Made by a program: the position numbers and the translations under genes. Positions 9,801 through 17,143 of a stretch of 64,000 nucleotides of DNA are shown here, piece after piece. The notes beneath the pieces were generated by a model. That model ran no database searches, was not told the DNA's origin, and saw nothing but the letters and a program-made list of their open reading frames with translations. The number at the start of each line of letters is the position of its first letter. Within the stretch, counting starts at the first letter, position 1. The stretch comes from Streptomyces sp. NBC_01231 (GTDB taxonomy: Bacteria; Actinomycetota; Actinomycetes; Streptomycetales; Streptomycetaceae): the NCBI GenBank assembly GCA_035999765.1, contig CP108521.1:9300001-9364000 (forward strand), written 5' to 3'.

Positions 9801-10484
9801 GAGCGACTTGCCGATGTAGCCGGCGGCCGTGGCCGAACCGTCCAGCAACTCCTTGGCCTTGACGGTTGTCTTCGCGGAGGAGACCGCCACGCCGTCGAGG
9901 TAGGTGGTGACCCGGCCGGCGGTGGTGTCGAGGGTGACGGTGACGGTCCGCCACGCGTCGGCGGGCAGGGGCGCGTAGCCGGAGACCTGCGCCTCCGCGC
10001 CCCCTGAGCCGGTGGTCACCGCGGTGCGCAGCACGCTGCCGTTGTTCGGGGTGGTGAAGAGGTACTTGGTGGTGTCGGTGCCCAGATCGAAGATCCGCTG
10101 CCAGGACGACGTGTCCCCGCTCCACTTCACGCGGGCCGAGACCGTCAAGTCGCTTGCGTCGCCCAGCACTTCGCGGGGAAGTCGGACGTACGCGCCGTCG
10201 GAGGTGGGTGCTCCGCCGGGCAGGGCCAGCGCCTTGCCGCCGTCCGGGCCCGCGACGGACTGGGCGGTGGAGCCGTTCATCAAGGTCGCCGTCAGCCCGT
10301 TGCCGGAACTGTCGGTGATCTGGCCCGAGGCGAGGTCGTCCTGGTCGAAGGTGTAGTGGGCGGCGGGCTGGGGCGTGTCGGCCGCCTGAGCGGGGGCGGC
10401 CGGTGCGGCCAGCAGGCCCGCACCGAGAGCCAGTGCCAGGGCGGCCGGGGCCCGGCGCCGGGCGGATCTGTCAGCGGATGGCAT
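6825..10484 (-). CDS. Secreted multidomain glycoside hydrolase (LamG-like, Ig-like, clan A catalytic, CBM35-like domains)
   Basis: A 1219-residue exported enzyme. The signal peptide covers residues 1 to about 34 (twin arginines, alanine/leucine core, APAQA). A LamG/concanavalin-like domain follows (about 41-250), then a bacterial Ig-like segment (about 258-335). The catalytic (beta/alpha)8-type domain (about 340-790) has FVPFNEPEG with acid/base Glu467 and NINEYAF with nucleophile Glu583, as in GH39-like clan A enzymes. The C-terminal half has CBM35-type modules (a YEAEDA start, then YEGELA and YEAGDA repeats). The upstream ATG at 10844 is a chance extension; the start at 10484 fits the signal peptide and has GAGGA upstream. 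It is divergent from a LacI gene with shared palindromes. The substrate is probably a plant or fungal polysaccharide; the exact linkage is unknown. Confidence 0.82.
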   Translation of the reverse strand: MPSADRSARRRAPAALALALGAGLLAAPAAPAQAADTPQPAAHYTFDQDDLASGQITDSSGNGLTATLMNGSTAQSVAGPDGGKALALPGGAPTSDGAYVRLPREVLGDASDLTVSARVKWSGDTSSWQRIFDLGTDTTKYLFTTPNNGSVLRTAVTTGSGGAEAQVSGYAPLPADAWRTVTVTLDTTAGRVTTYLDGVAVSSAKTTVKAKELLDGSATAAGYIGKSLYPDPLLKGAIDDFTVWHSALSPEQVATTVGTLPTLQELSQTSFAVRTTSGTAPTLPAGVRSSFSDGYDRDLPIAWDAVPSDKYAQPGTFTVAGTAAGRAVRATVTVVREGQLTVDLGSDTGAFHGGASGTLYGVYGPDVPTNNLIEGMGLRTVSTKAQDGPQHPGADALDVVKPLADSTDGDVYIYMTDIHRGFPYEWPGATPQEKLKLYEEKIAKQVDQVLQLPEQYQDNIVFVPFNEPEGNMFGTGEWSYNKVSWLNDPDDYFAAWDSAYKLIKGKMPSARIAGPNTSVLYDQVKGFLTHALAAGTLPDVITWHELSHPEAVRESVAKYRVWEKELFKGTDREGTRLPININEYAFNYHTSVPGQMIQWVSAIEESKVDADIAYWNIDGNLSDSAVQSNRGNGQWWLLNAYASMSGHTVTVNPPFPGENYTMQGVATLDEKKKQARLVFGGSTGKGHITFAGVPKKLFGSRVHAWVREIEWSGQVGDNSGPKLLTETNLKVGDDGTVAVDFGDGALPKLKESSAYEVVLSPAGKAKSTQSPPVRWQGSYEAEDAAHTGSGYSKNGPEGSTSDVSKFYTSGGYDVGGLRTGSDVTLDFTVDVPEDGTYDLSTFANSLNTFDKVKEQGPTNVFLRVDGKADSEQELFLPLGYKWVVWDHTDTKVKLTKGKHTLTLAARSADGKRVTQGDAIVDRLTLSLPQASAGTQVYEGELAWPAGGAQPVYDLPKQAGTPAGGSGAVQLKKDQTAMFWVYSPADREATLDVDALGGTGARLSVNGHDVLRLAKGGGKVAVSLSGGVNKVTVTGSSSTTLVDRLTVTPGQGTLKARTYEAGDAELAGSATLTPLSLATAGTAITGIGGEPRNGNTATFDVAADRAGLFALRIRYSNPEQSAATHYNPDPLARHADISVNGGETQRVGFPHTFHQNNFWELTVPVRLKKGQNTITFRSEELPNFDGTTYASDTFPGVLLRSRYAPLIDRIAVAPYAREVR

Positions 10485-10958
10485 GGATTGCGTCCTCAAT
10501 CCTTGAGTACGGGGGTCTCGGCCGGCCCTGCTCCGTCGGCTGCCCGTCTGCATGCCGTCTCCACGGTGGAGGGAGCGAGGTGGCGCGAACCGGTTCGATC
10601 GCCGCGCCACGGTGGGCAGGGGACAGCTTCTGGACAGCGGGGTTGGCGGCCCCGCGTTCCGGGGGAGGGTGCGGAACGGGCCCACGGCAGTCGGAAGGAA
10701 TACTTCATCGAACCGGTTCGGGGAAGCTAGCACCGGGAAACCCGGCCAACAATCCCTCCGACTCAAGAATCTCGCGATCTGTCCGCAGATACGGAAAGTC
10801 CGGTCAGGGGTGTTGACAGGCGTGGGGGCACTTCCTACCTTCACTTCACGCGAACCGGTTCGACGGCCGGCCCTCGCTCCTCGCCCCGTCCCACCCCCTC
10901 ACGACCGGAGACCGCCTCTCACTCCGAGGTGTCGAACCGGTTCGATCAAGGAGCCGCC
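10485..10958. promoter_or_regulatory. Divergent promoters with four CGAACCGGTTCG operators
   Basis: This 474-bp gap contains four exact copies of the 12-bp palindrome CGAACCGGTTCG, at 10586-10597, 10709-10720, 10851-10862 and 10933-10944. Two promoters fit them. On the plus strand, TTGACA (10813-10818), 17 bases, then TACCTT (10836-10841) leads to the LacI gene with an operator just downstream. On the minus strand, TTGTTG (10752-10747), 17 bases, then TAGCTT (10729-10724) leads to the glycosidase with an operator four bases downstream. This geometry suits repression by the adjacent LacI protein. Confidence 0.85.
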
Positions 10959-12005
10959 GTGAACATCGGTGAGATCGCCCGGCGAGCCGGTGTCTCGCGG
11001 AGCACCGTGTCCTACGCGCTGAGCGGCAAACGCCCGGTGTCGGACGACACCCGGCGGAAGATCCAGCAGGTCATCGACGAGCTGGGCTACCGCCCGAACG
11101 CCAGCGCCCGGGCCCTCGCCAACGGCCGGACCAGCACGATCGGCCTGGTGTTCCCCCCGGCCGGGAACCACTACACCGGCATGCAGCTGGACTTCATCGG
11201 CAGTGTGGTGGAGGCTGCCGCGGCCTACGACTACGACGTGCTGCTGTCGCCGAGCGGTGTGGACAGCGACCGCTCCTTCCAGCGGTTGCTGGGGGAGCGG
11301 CGGGTCGACGGCGCGATCCTGATGGAGATCAAACTGGAGGACGACCGGGTGGACCACCTGGCCGCGCTGGACTTTCCGTCCGTCGCCATCGGCCGCACCG
11401 CCCATCCGGAGGGCGGCTGGTGGGTGGGCCTGGACCACACCGCGCTGGCCGCGGCGTGCGTCCACCACCTGGCGGATCTCGGCCACCGCCGGGTCGCCTT
11501 CGTCAACCGGCCCGAGCAGCTGCTGCGGGCCGGGTACGAGTCCGCGCACCGCGGCCTGGACGGCTTCACCAAGGCCGCGGCCGAACGCGGGCTGACGGTC
11601 CGGACCTACTGCTGCGGGGACGACGCGGCGTCGGGCCAGGCATGTCTGGAACAGATCCTGCGCGACGACCCGGGCACCACGGCCCTGGTCACGCTGAACG
11701 AGGCCGCTCTGGGCGGTCTCTACCGGGGGCTCGCCCAGGCGGGCCGCCATGTGCCGCGCGACTTCTCCGTCACCGGAGTCGTGGCCGGCCGGTGGGCGGA
11801 GACGGTGACCCCGCAGCTCACCGCGGCCGACGTACCCGCGGAGGAGATGGGCCGGCACGCCGTCGAACTGCTGGTGGAGCGGCTCGACCATCCCGACGCG
11901 GCACCCCGGCACCACCTCCTCGTGCCGCCCATCTCCCTGCGGGCCAGCACCGGGCCCGCGGGAGCCACGCCCACCGCGGACGCCGAGGCCGCCACGACGC
12001 CCTGA
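10959..12005 (+). CDS. LacI-family transcriptional repressor
   Basis: A 348-residue LacI/GalR regulator. The HTH and hinge helix are at the very N-terminus (VNIGEIARRAGVSRSTVSYA, then GYRPNASARALA), followed by a periplasmic-binding-like sugar domain (TIGLVFPPAG ... DGAILMEIKLEDDRV). A GTG ten codons upstream is in frame, but AAGGAG with a five-base gap precedes the GTG at 10959, and this start places the HTH as usual. Operators flank its own promoter, so it is probably autoregulated and controls the divergent glycosidase and possibly the downstream transporter and glycosidase genes. Confidence 0.88.
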   Translation: MNIGEIARRAGVSRSTVSYALSGKRPVSDDTRRKIQQVIDELGYRPNASARALANGRTSTIGLVFPPAGNHYTGMQLDFIGSVVEAAAAYDYDVLLSPSGVDSDRSFQRLLGERRVDGAILMEIKLEDDRVDHLAALDFPSVAIGRTAHPEGGWWVGLDHTALAAACVHHLADLGHRRVAFVNRPEQLLRAGYESAHRGLDGFTKAAAERGLTVRTYCCGDDAASGQACLEQILRDDPGTTALVTLNEAALGGLYRGLAQAGRHVPRDFSVTGVVAGRWAETVTPQLTAADVPAEEMGRHAVELLVERLDHPDAAPRHHLLVPPISLRASTGPAGATPTADAEAATTP

Positions 12006-12185
12006 CCACATCCGCGTAACCCTCCTCCTCCGTCTCCTCCTCACCGCACCGGACGCTCGAACCGCCCAACCGTGCCGTTCGCTGTGCCCGGTCCCCCCTC
12101 GACACCGCGTCTCCCCTCGACACCCGTGCCCTCGCCGCCACCCATGCCCTAGGCACCGGCATGCCAAAAACGAAGGAATCCCGCA

Positions 12186-13433
12186 ATGAACAGCTCCTCC
12201 AGACAGCGCCGTCTGACCGCCGCGGCCCTGACCGCCCTGGCCGTGGCCGTCAGTGCCACCGCCTGCTCCTCCGGTTCGGGGAGCACCGACGCCGAGGGCG
12301 GCGGCAGTGGCACGTACACCATCTGGGACCCGTACCCGCAGTTCGACAAGAGCTCGGCCTGGGTGAAGCTGCTGGACCAGTGCGGTACCAAGGCCGGTGT
12401 GAAGGTCAAGCGGACCGCCTTCGACACCAGCGACCTGGGCAACAAGACGCTGCTGGCGGCTCAGCAGGGCAATTCGCCGGACGTCCTCATCGTCGACAAC
12501 CCGGTGGTGTCGACCCTGGCCGAGGCGGGGGTGCTCACCACGACCGAGGACAGCAAGCTGGACACCTCGAAGGTCGACCCCAACCTGCTCGCGGCCGGCC
12601 AGTCGGGCGGCAAGACCTACGGCACGCCCATCGGCGCCAACACCCTCGCCCTCTACTACAACAAGAAGGTCCTCAAGGCCGCGGGCGTCGACATCACCTC
12701 GGTGAAGGACTGGAAGTCGCTGACGGCGGCGCTGGGGAAGGTCAAGAAGGCGGGCAAGAAGGGCATCACCTTCTCCGCGATCGGCACGGAGGAGGGCAGC
12801 TTCCAGTTCCTTCCGTGGCTCTGGGGCTCGGGCGCCAAGCTGACCGAACTCGACTCCTCCCAGGCCGTGTCCGCCCTCTCCCTGTGGAAGGACTGGCTGA
12901 AGAACGGCTACGCCCCGAACTCGGTGCTCAACAACACCCAGACCACCAGCTGGCAGGAGTTCACCAGCGGCGACTACGCCTTCGCCGAGAACGGCACCTG
13001 GCAGCTCGCGGGCGCCAAGAAGGCCGGCCTCGACTACGGGGTGCTTCCCGTCCCCGGCGCCACGGGCGGCAACGCCGCGGCCCCGACCGGCGGTGAGTTC
13101 GTGACCCTCCCGGTCCAGCAGGACACCGGCCGCTACACCACCACCCAGAAGCTGGCGACCTGCCTGACCAGCACCGACAACCTCTACGACACCGACACCA
13201 CGCTGTCCTACGTGGCCCCCACCAGCGAGGTCCAGGACAAGCAGGTGGCCGCGAACGCCGAGTTGAAGCCGTGGGTCGACGCGGTCAAGGCGGCCAAGGG
13301 TCGCACCAGTGACGACCTGGGCACCAAGTACCCCAAGATCTCCGAGCAGATGTGGAAGGCCGTCCAGTCCGCCCTGAGCGGGTCCAAGTCACCCAAGGAC
13401 GCGCTGACCGCGGCCCAGTCCGCCGCCCAGTAG
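12186..13433 (+). CDS. ABC sugar transporter, substrate-binding lipoprotein
   Basis: A 415-residue solute-binding protein of the carbohydrate (CUT1) family. The signal peptide ends in the lipobox-like SATAC with Cys27 as the lipidated residue, followed by a Ser/Gly-rich linker. The mature part has the typical YTIWDPYPQ opening, PDVLIVDNPVV, TYGTPIGANTLALYYNKKVL and GDYAFAENGTWQL segments. AAGGA precedes the ATG. It begins a run with two permeases 19 bases downstream and an intracellular-type glycosidase, so it probably captures oligosaccharides released by the two secreted glycosidases of the locus. No ATPase is encoded here; CUT1 systems of streptomycetes usually share MsiK. Confidence 0.9.
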   Translation: MNSSSRQRRLTAAALTALAVAVSATACSSGSGSTDAEGGGSGTYTIWDPYPQFDKSSAWVKLLDQCGTKAGVKVKRTAFDTSDLGNKTLLAAQQGNSPDVLIVDNPVVSTLAEAGVLTTTEDSKLDTSKVDPNLLAAGQSGGKTYGTPIGANTLALYYNKKVLKAAGVDITSVKDWKSLTAALGKVKKAGKKGITFSAIGTEEGSFQFLPWLWGSGAKLTELDSSQAVSALSLWKDWLKNGYAPNSVLNNTQTTSWQEFTSGDYAFAENGTWQLAGAKKAGLDYGVLPVPGATGGNAAAPTGGEFVTLPVQQDTGRYTTTQKLATCLTSTDNLYDTDTTLSYVAPTSEVQDKQVAANAELKPWVDAVKAAKGRTSDDLGTKYPKISEQMWKAVQSALSGSKSPKDALTAAQSAAQ

Positions 13434-13452
13434 CCCCACCTCAAGGGTCTTG

Positions 13453-14436
13453 ATGAACCACACGACACAGCTGCCGGAGCACCTGCCCGCGCGCGTCCGG
13501 AAAGGGGCGGCAACCGCCGCCCCGCCCCCGGCCCGCGGCCAAAAACGCCGCCGGCCCACCTCCCAGCAGTGGGCCGCCTGGGCCTTCCTCGCCCCGGTGA
13601 CCCTCTATCTCGCCCTCTTCTACGCCTATCCGCTCTACCGCAACCTCGACCTGAGCCTGCGCAACTACACCGTCCGCTCGTTCGTGCAGGGCGACGCGCC
13701 CTTCACGGGCCTGAAGAACTACCGGACCGTCTTCGACGACCCGACGTTCGCTCCGGCGCTGCTGCACACCGTGGTGTTCACCGCCGTGTGCCTGGTCTTC
13801 CAGTACGCGATCGGCCTGGCCCTCGCGGTCTTCTTCAACCAGCACTTCCGGCTGTCGGCGACCCTGCGCGCCCTGTTCCTGGTGCCGTGGCTGCTGCCGC
13901 TGATCGTCTCGGCGTCCACCTGGTCGTGGATGCTCAACAGCGACTCCGGCATCGTCAACGCCGCCCTGCACGCCCTCGGCATCGGGCCGGTCAACTGGCT
14001 GACCTCGCCGTCCTGGTCGCTGGCCTCGGTGATCATCGCGAACATCTGGATCGGCGTCCCCTTCAACCTGGTCGTCCTCCACAGCGGCCTCCAGTCCATT
14101 CCCGCGAGCCTGTACGAGGCGGCCTCCCTCGACGGGGCGAACGCCTGGCAGCGCTTCTGGCGCATCACCTTCCCGCTGCTGCGCCCGGTCTCCGCCATCA
14201 CCCTCCTCCTCGGCCTCGTCTACACCCTCAAGGTCTTCGACATCATCTGGATCATGACCAAGGGCGGCCCGGCCGACTCGTCCACCACCTTCGCCACCTG
14301 GTCCTACCAACTCGGCTTCGGCAACCTCCTGCCCGCCTTCGGCCCGGGCGCGGCCGTCGGGAACCTGCTCGTCGTCGCCGCCCTGGTCTTCGGCCTGGTC
14401 TACGTCCGAGTCCAGCGAAAGCAGGCGCTGTCATGA
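13453..14436 (+). CDS. ABC sugar transporter permease (MalF/UgpA type)
   Basis: A 327-residue inner-membrane permease with about six membrane segments (first at FLAPVTLYLALFYAYPLY) and the EAA loop YEAASLDGANAWQRFWRITFP that contacts the shared ATPase. Start is the ATG at 13453 rather than the adjacent TTG. It overlaps the next permease by ATGA, so the pair is co-translated. Confidence 0.9.
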   Translation: MNHTTQLPEHLPARVRKGAATAAPPPARGQKRRRPTSQQWAAWAFLAPVTLYLALFYAYPLYRNLDLSLRNYTVRSFVQGDAPFTGLKNYRTVFDDPTFAPALLHTVVFTAVCLVFQYAIGLALAVFFNQHFRLSATLRALFLVPWLLPLIVSASTWSWMLNSDSGIVNAALHALGIGPVNWLTSPSWSLASVIIANIWIGVPFNLVVLHSGLQSIPASLYEAASLDGANAWQRFWRITFPLLRPVSAITLLLGLVYTLKVFDIIWIMTKGGPADSSTTFATWSYQLGFGNLLPAFGPGAAVGNLLVVAALVFGLVYVRVQRKQALS

Positions 14437-15257
14437 ACCGAAGCACCGGTCGCCCGTGGTGGAAGACGGCCGTCGGTCTGCTGCTGACCGGGGTCATGCT
14501 CTTCCCGGTCTACTGGATGGTCAACGTGTCCTTCACCCGGGACCAGGACATGCGCAAGAGCCCGCCGGACCTGCTGCCGGTCCACGGCACCCTGGCCGGC
14601 TACCGGGCCGTCCTCGACCAGCAGCTGCCCTACCTCGGCACCAGCCTGGTCATCGGCCTCGGCACCGTCGTCCTGACCGTGGCGCTGGCCGCTCCCGCGG
14701 GCTACGCACTGGCGAAACTGCGCCCGCGCGGCGGGGGCGTGCTGAGCTTCGTCCTGCTGGCCGCCCAGATGATCCCCGGCATCATCATGGCGATGGGCTT
14801 CTACGCCATCTACCTCAGCCTCGGCCTGCTCCAGTCGGTGCCCGGCCTGATCGTCGCCGACTCCACCCTGGCGGTCCCGTTCGCGGTGCTGATCTTCACC
14901 GCCTTCATGTCCGGTATTCCCGGTGAGCTGATCCAGGCCGCGCAGATGGACGGAGCGAGGGCCCTGCGCACCTTCTGGTCCGTCGTGCTGCCGATGAGCC
15001 GCAACGCCGTCGTCACGGTCTCGCTGTTCGCCTTCCTGTGGTCCTGGTCCGACTTCGTCTTCGCCAGCACCCTGGTCAACGGCGGCGCCAACGAGCCGAT
15101 CACCCTCGGCATCTACCACTACATCGGCAACAACAACCAGGAGTGGAACGCCATCATGGCCACCGCCGTCGTGGCGTCACTGCCGGCCGCGGTGATCCTC
15201 GTCCTCGCCCAGCGCTACGTCGCCGCCGGTGTGACCGCCGGAGCCGTCAAGGACTGA
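14433..15257 (+). CDS. ABC sugar transporter permease (MalG/UgpE type)
   Basis: A 274-residue permease with six predicted membrane segments and the EAA-type motif IQAAQMDGARALRTFWSVVL. The N-terminal VMLFPVYWMVNVSF helix and the C-terminal AGVTAGAVKD are typical of the MalG half. Its ATG overlaps the stop of the preceding permease. It completes the importer with the binding protein at 12186. Confidence 0.9.
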   Translation: MNRSTGRPWWKTAVGLLLTGVMLFPVYWMVNVSFTRDQDMRKSPPDLLPVHGTLAGYRAVLDQQLPYLGTSLVIGLGTVVLTVALAAPAGYALAKLRPRGGGVLSFVLLAAQMIPGIIMAMGFYAIYLSLGLLQSVPGLIVADSTLAVPFAVLIFTAFMSGIPGELIQAAQMDGARALRTFWSVVLPMSRNAVVTVSLFAFLWSWSDFVFASTLVNGGANEPITLGIYHYIGNNNQEWNAIMATAVVASLPAAVILVLAQRYVAAGVTAGAVKD

Positions 15258-15341
15258 GGCCGTCCCGCCCCACCCCGTCACGACCGAGCCGCCTGTGTGT
15301 CAGCCGGCCGACGTCCCCTGCTCCAGAAACGAGTCAGCGTC

Positions 15342-17078
15342 ATGACCGCCGCCCGACCTGGTCCGGCCTTCTCCGTCCACGACATCCCGTTCAGCACGCA
15401 CGGATCCTGGTTCGGCATCTCGCCCGTGGTGTCGGAGAAGACCCGTGCAGAGGACCTCCACCTCGTCTCGCACCAGAACGGCATGCACGCCGTCCTGCGC
15501 CTGGTCCCCCTGGCCACGGCGACGGGCGAGCGCGCCGACACCCGCGTCGAGGCGACACCGGGCCTGCTCAGCTGGATCAGCGGGGACGGGCGCGTCGATC
15601 TCGTCTACGAGTCGCCGGACACCGTACGCCTGCAGGGAACCGGCCTGAGCATGGGCGTCCGGGCTGCCGCGCGGGTCCTGACCCCGTTCAGCGGCACCTA
15701 CTTCTTCCACGACCCGGCAGCGGACGCGTACGTGTTCACCTCGTACGAGACCGGCCGCCGTTACCGCGTCACCGTACGCTCCGGCACCCTCGTCGACACG
15801 GCCGGAGCACAGGGCCTGGGCAGCGGCGAGCGCGGTCTCGCCGTGACCGCCGGGGCGGACGGAGAGTGGGAGATCGCGATCGAGGAACTCGACACCGCCC
15901 GCCCGCGGTACGCGTCCTCGGTGACCTTCGACGACATCGTGGAGTCCGCGCGGGGTGCGTTCGCGGCCTTCGTCGACGCCGTGGCACCCTGGCGCTCATC
16001 CGCCGCCCCGGCGGCCGAACTCGCCGCCTACGTCGTCTGGTCGGCGACCGTGCGGCCGACCGGCCTGGTCACCCGGCCCGCCGTCCTGATGTCCAAGCAC
16101 TGGATGGACAAGGTCTGGAGCTGGGATCACTGCTTCAACGCCCTTGCCCTGGCCCCCGGTTGTCCCGACCTGGCCCTGGACCAGTTCGCCCTGCCCTTCG
16201 ACCACCAGGACGACAGTGGAGCCCTGCCCGACTCGATCACCCACTCCGAGGTCCTCCACAACTTCGTCAAGCCGCCCATCCACGGCTGGGCCTTCGGCCA
16301 CCTGCGCCGCAGGCTGCCGACGCCTCCCGGCCAGGCCGAGCTTGCCGAGGCATACGACCGGCTGGAACGCTGGACCGACTTCTGGCTCACGGCACGGCGC
16401 GCACCCGGCGCCCGGCTGGCCCACTACCAGCACGGCAACGACAGCGGCTGGGACAATGCCACCACCTTCGACCCCGAACGGGTCGTCGTCACCGCCGACC
16501 TGGCCGCCTTCCTCGTTCTCCAACTGCACGAACTCGCCGACCTGGCAACCGAGTTGGGCAGACCGGACGAGGCGCGCCGATGGACGCGGGCGGCCGGGGA
16601 GATCCAGACGGCGCTGCTGGACCAGCTCTGGACGGGACACAGGTTCGTCGCCCAAGGGGTCGCCACCGGGGACACCTGGAGCAGCTCCAGCCTCCTCGAC
16701 CTCATGCCGATCGTGCTGGGCGAGCACCTGCCCGAAGAGGTCGGCAGTACGCTGGCCGACCACATCAAGGCCCACCTGACCCCGTACGGCCTCGCCACCG
16801 AACTGCCCACCTCACCGCATTACCTCGCCGACGGCTACTGGCGCGGCCCCATCTGGGCCCCCGCCACCGTCCTCATCGAGGACGGCCTGCGCCGCGCCGG
16901 CTACGACCGGCTGGCCGACGAAATCAGCGCCCGCTTCCGCGCCTTGTGCGAAACGCACGGCTTCGCCGAGAACTTCGACGCCGTCGCCGGCACGGGCCTA
17001 CGCGACCGCGCCTACACATGGACCGCCAGCAGCTACCTCCTGCTGGCCGAAGCACACGCGCACCGAGACGGCCGCTGA
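15342..17078 (+). CDS. Six-hairpin glycosidase (GH63/trehalase-like fold), probably cytoplasmic
   Basis: A 578-residue protein without a signal peptide. The (alpha/alpha)6 catalytic region is recognised by KVWSWDHCFNALALA, LPFDHQDDSGALPDSI, NDSGWDNATTF with the acidic residues expected of GH63/MGH1-type enzymes, and the C-terminal GYWRGPIWAPATVLI. The start at 15342 (MTAARPGP) is preferred over 15297, though neither has a strong Shine-Dalgarno. Lying behind the importer genes, it likely trims imported oligosaccharides inside the cell. The sugar and linkage are not deducible. Confidence 0.78.
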   Translation: MTAARPGPAFSVHDIPFSTHGSWFGISPVVSEKTRAEDLHLVSHQNGMHAVLRLVPLATATGERADTRVEATPGLLSWISGDGRVDLVYESPDTVRLQGTGLSMGVRAAARVLTPFSGTYFFHDPAADAYVFTSYETGRRYRVTVRSGTLVDTAGAQGLGSGERGLAVTAGADGEWEIAIEELDTARPRYASSVTFDDIVESARGAFAAFVDAVAPWRSSAAPAAELAAYVVWSATVRPTGLVTRPAVLMSKHWMDKVWSWDHCFNALALAPGCPDLALDQFALPFDHQDDSGALPDSITHSEVLHNFVKPPIHGWAFGHLRRRLPTPPGQAELAEAYDRLERWTDFWLTARRAPGARLAHYQHGNDSGWDNATTFDPERVVVTADLAAFLVLQLHELADLATELGRPDEARRWTRAAGEIQTALLDQLWTGHRFVAQGVATGDTWSSSSLLDLMPIVLGEHLPEEVGSTLADHIKAHLTPYGLATELPTSPHYLADGYWRGPIWAPATVLIEDGLRRAGYDRLADEISARFRALCETHGFAENFDAVAGTGLRDRAYTWTASSYLLLAEAHAHRDGR

Positions 17079-17143
17079 ACTGCCGCCTCCCGCACAGCCC
17101 CGGGACCCATCGGGACCCGGTCAGTCCCCTCAGGAGCCGCACG

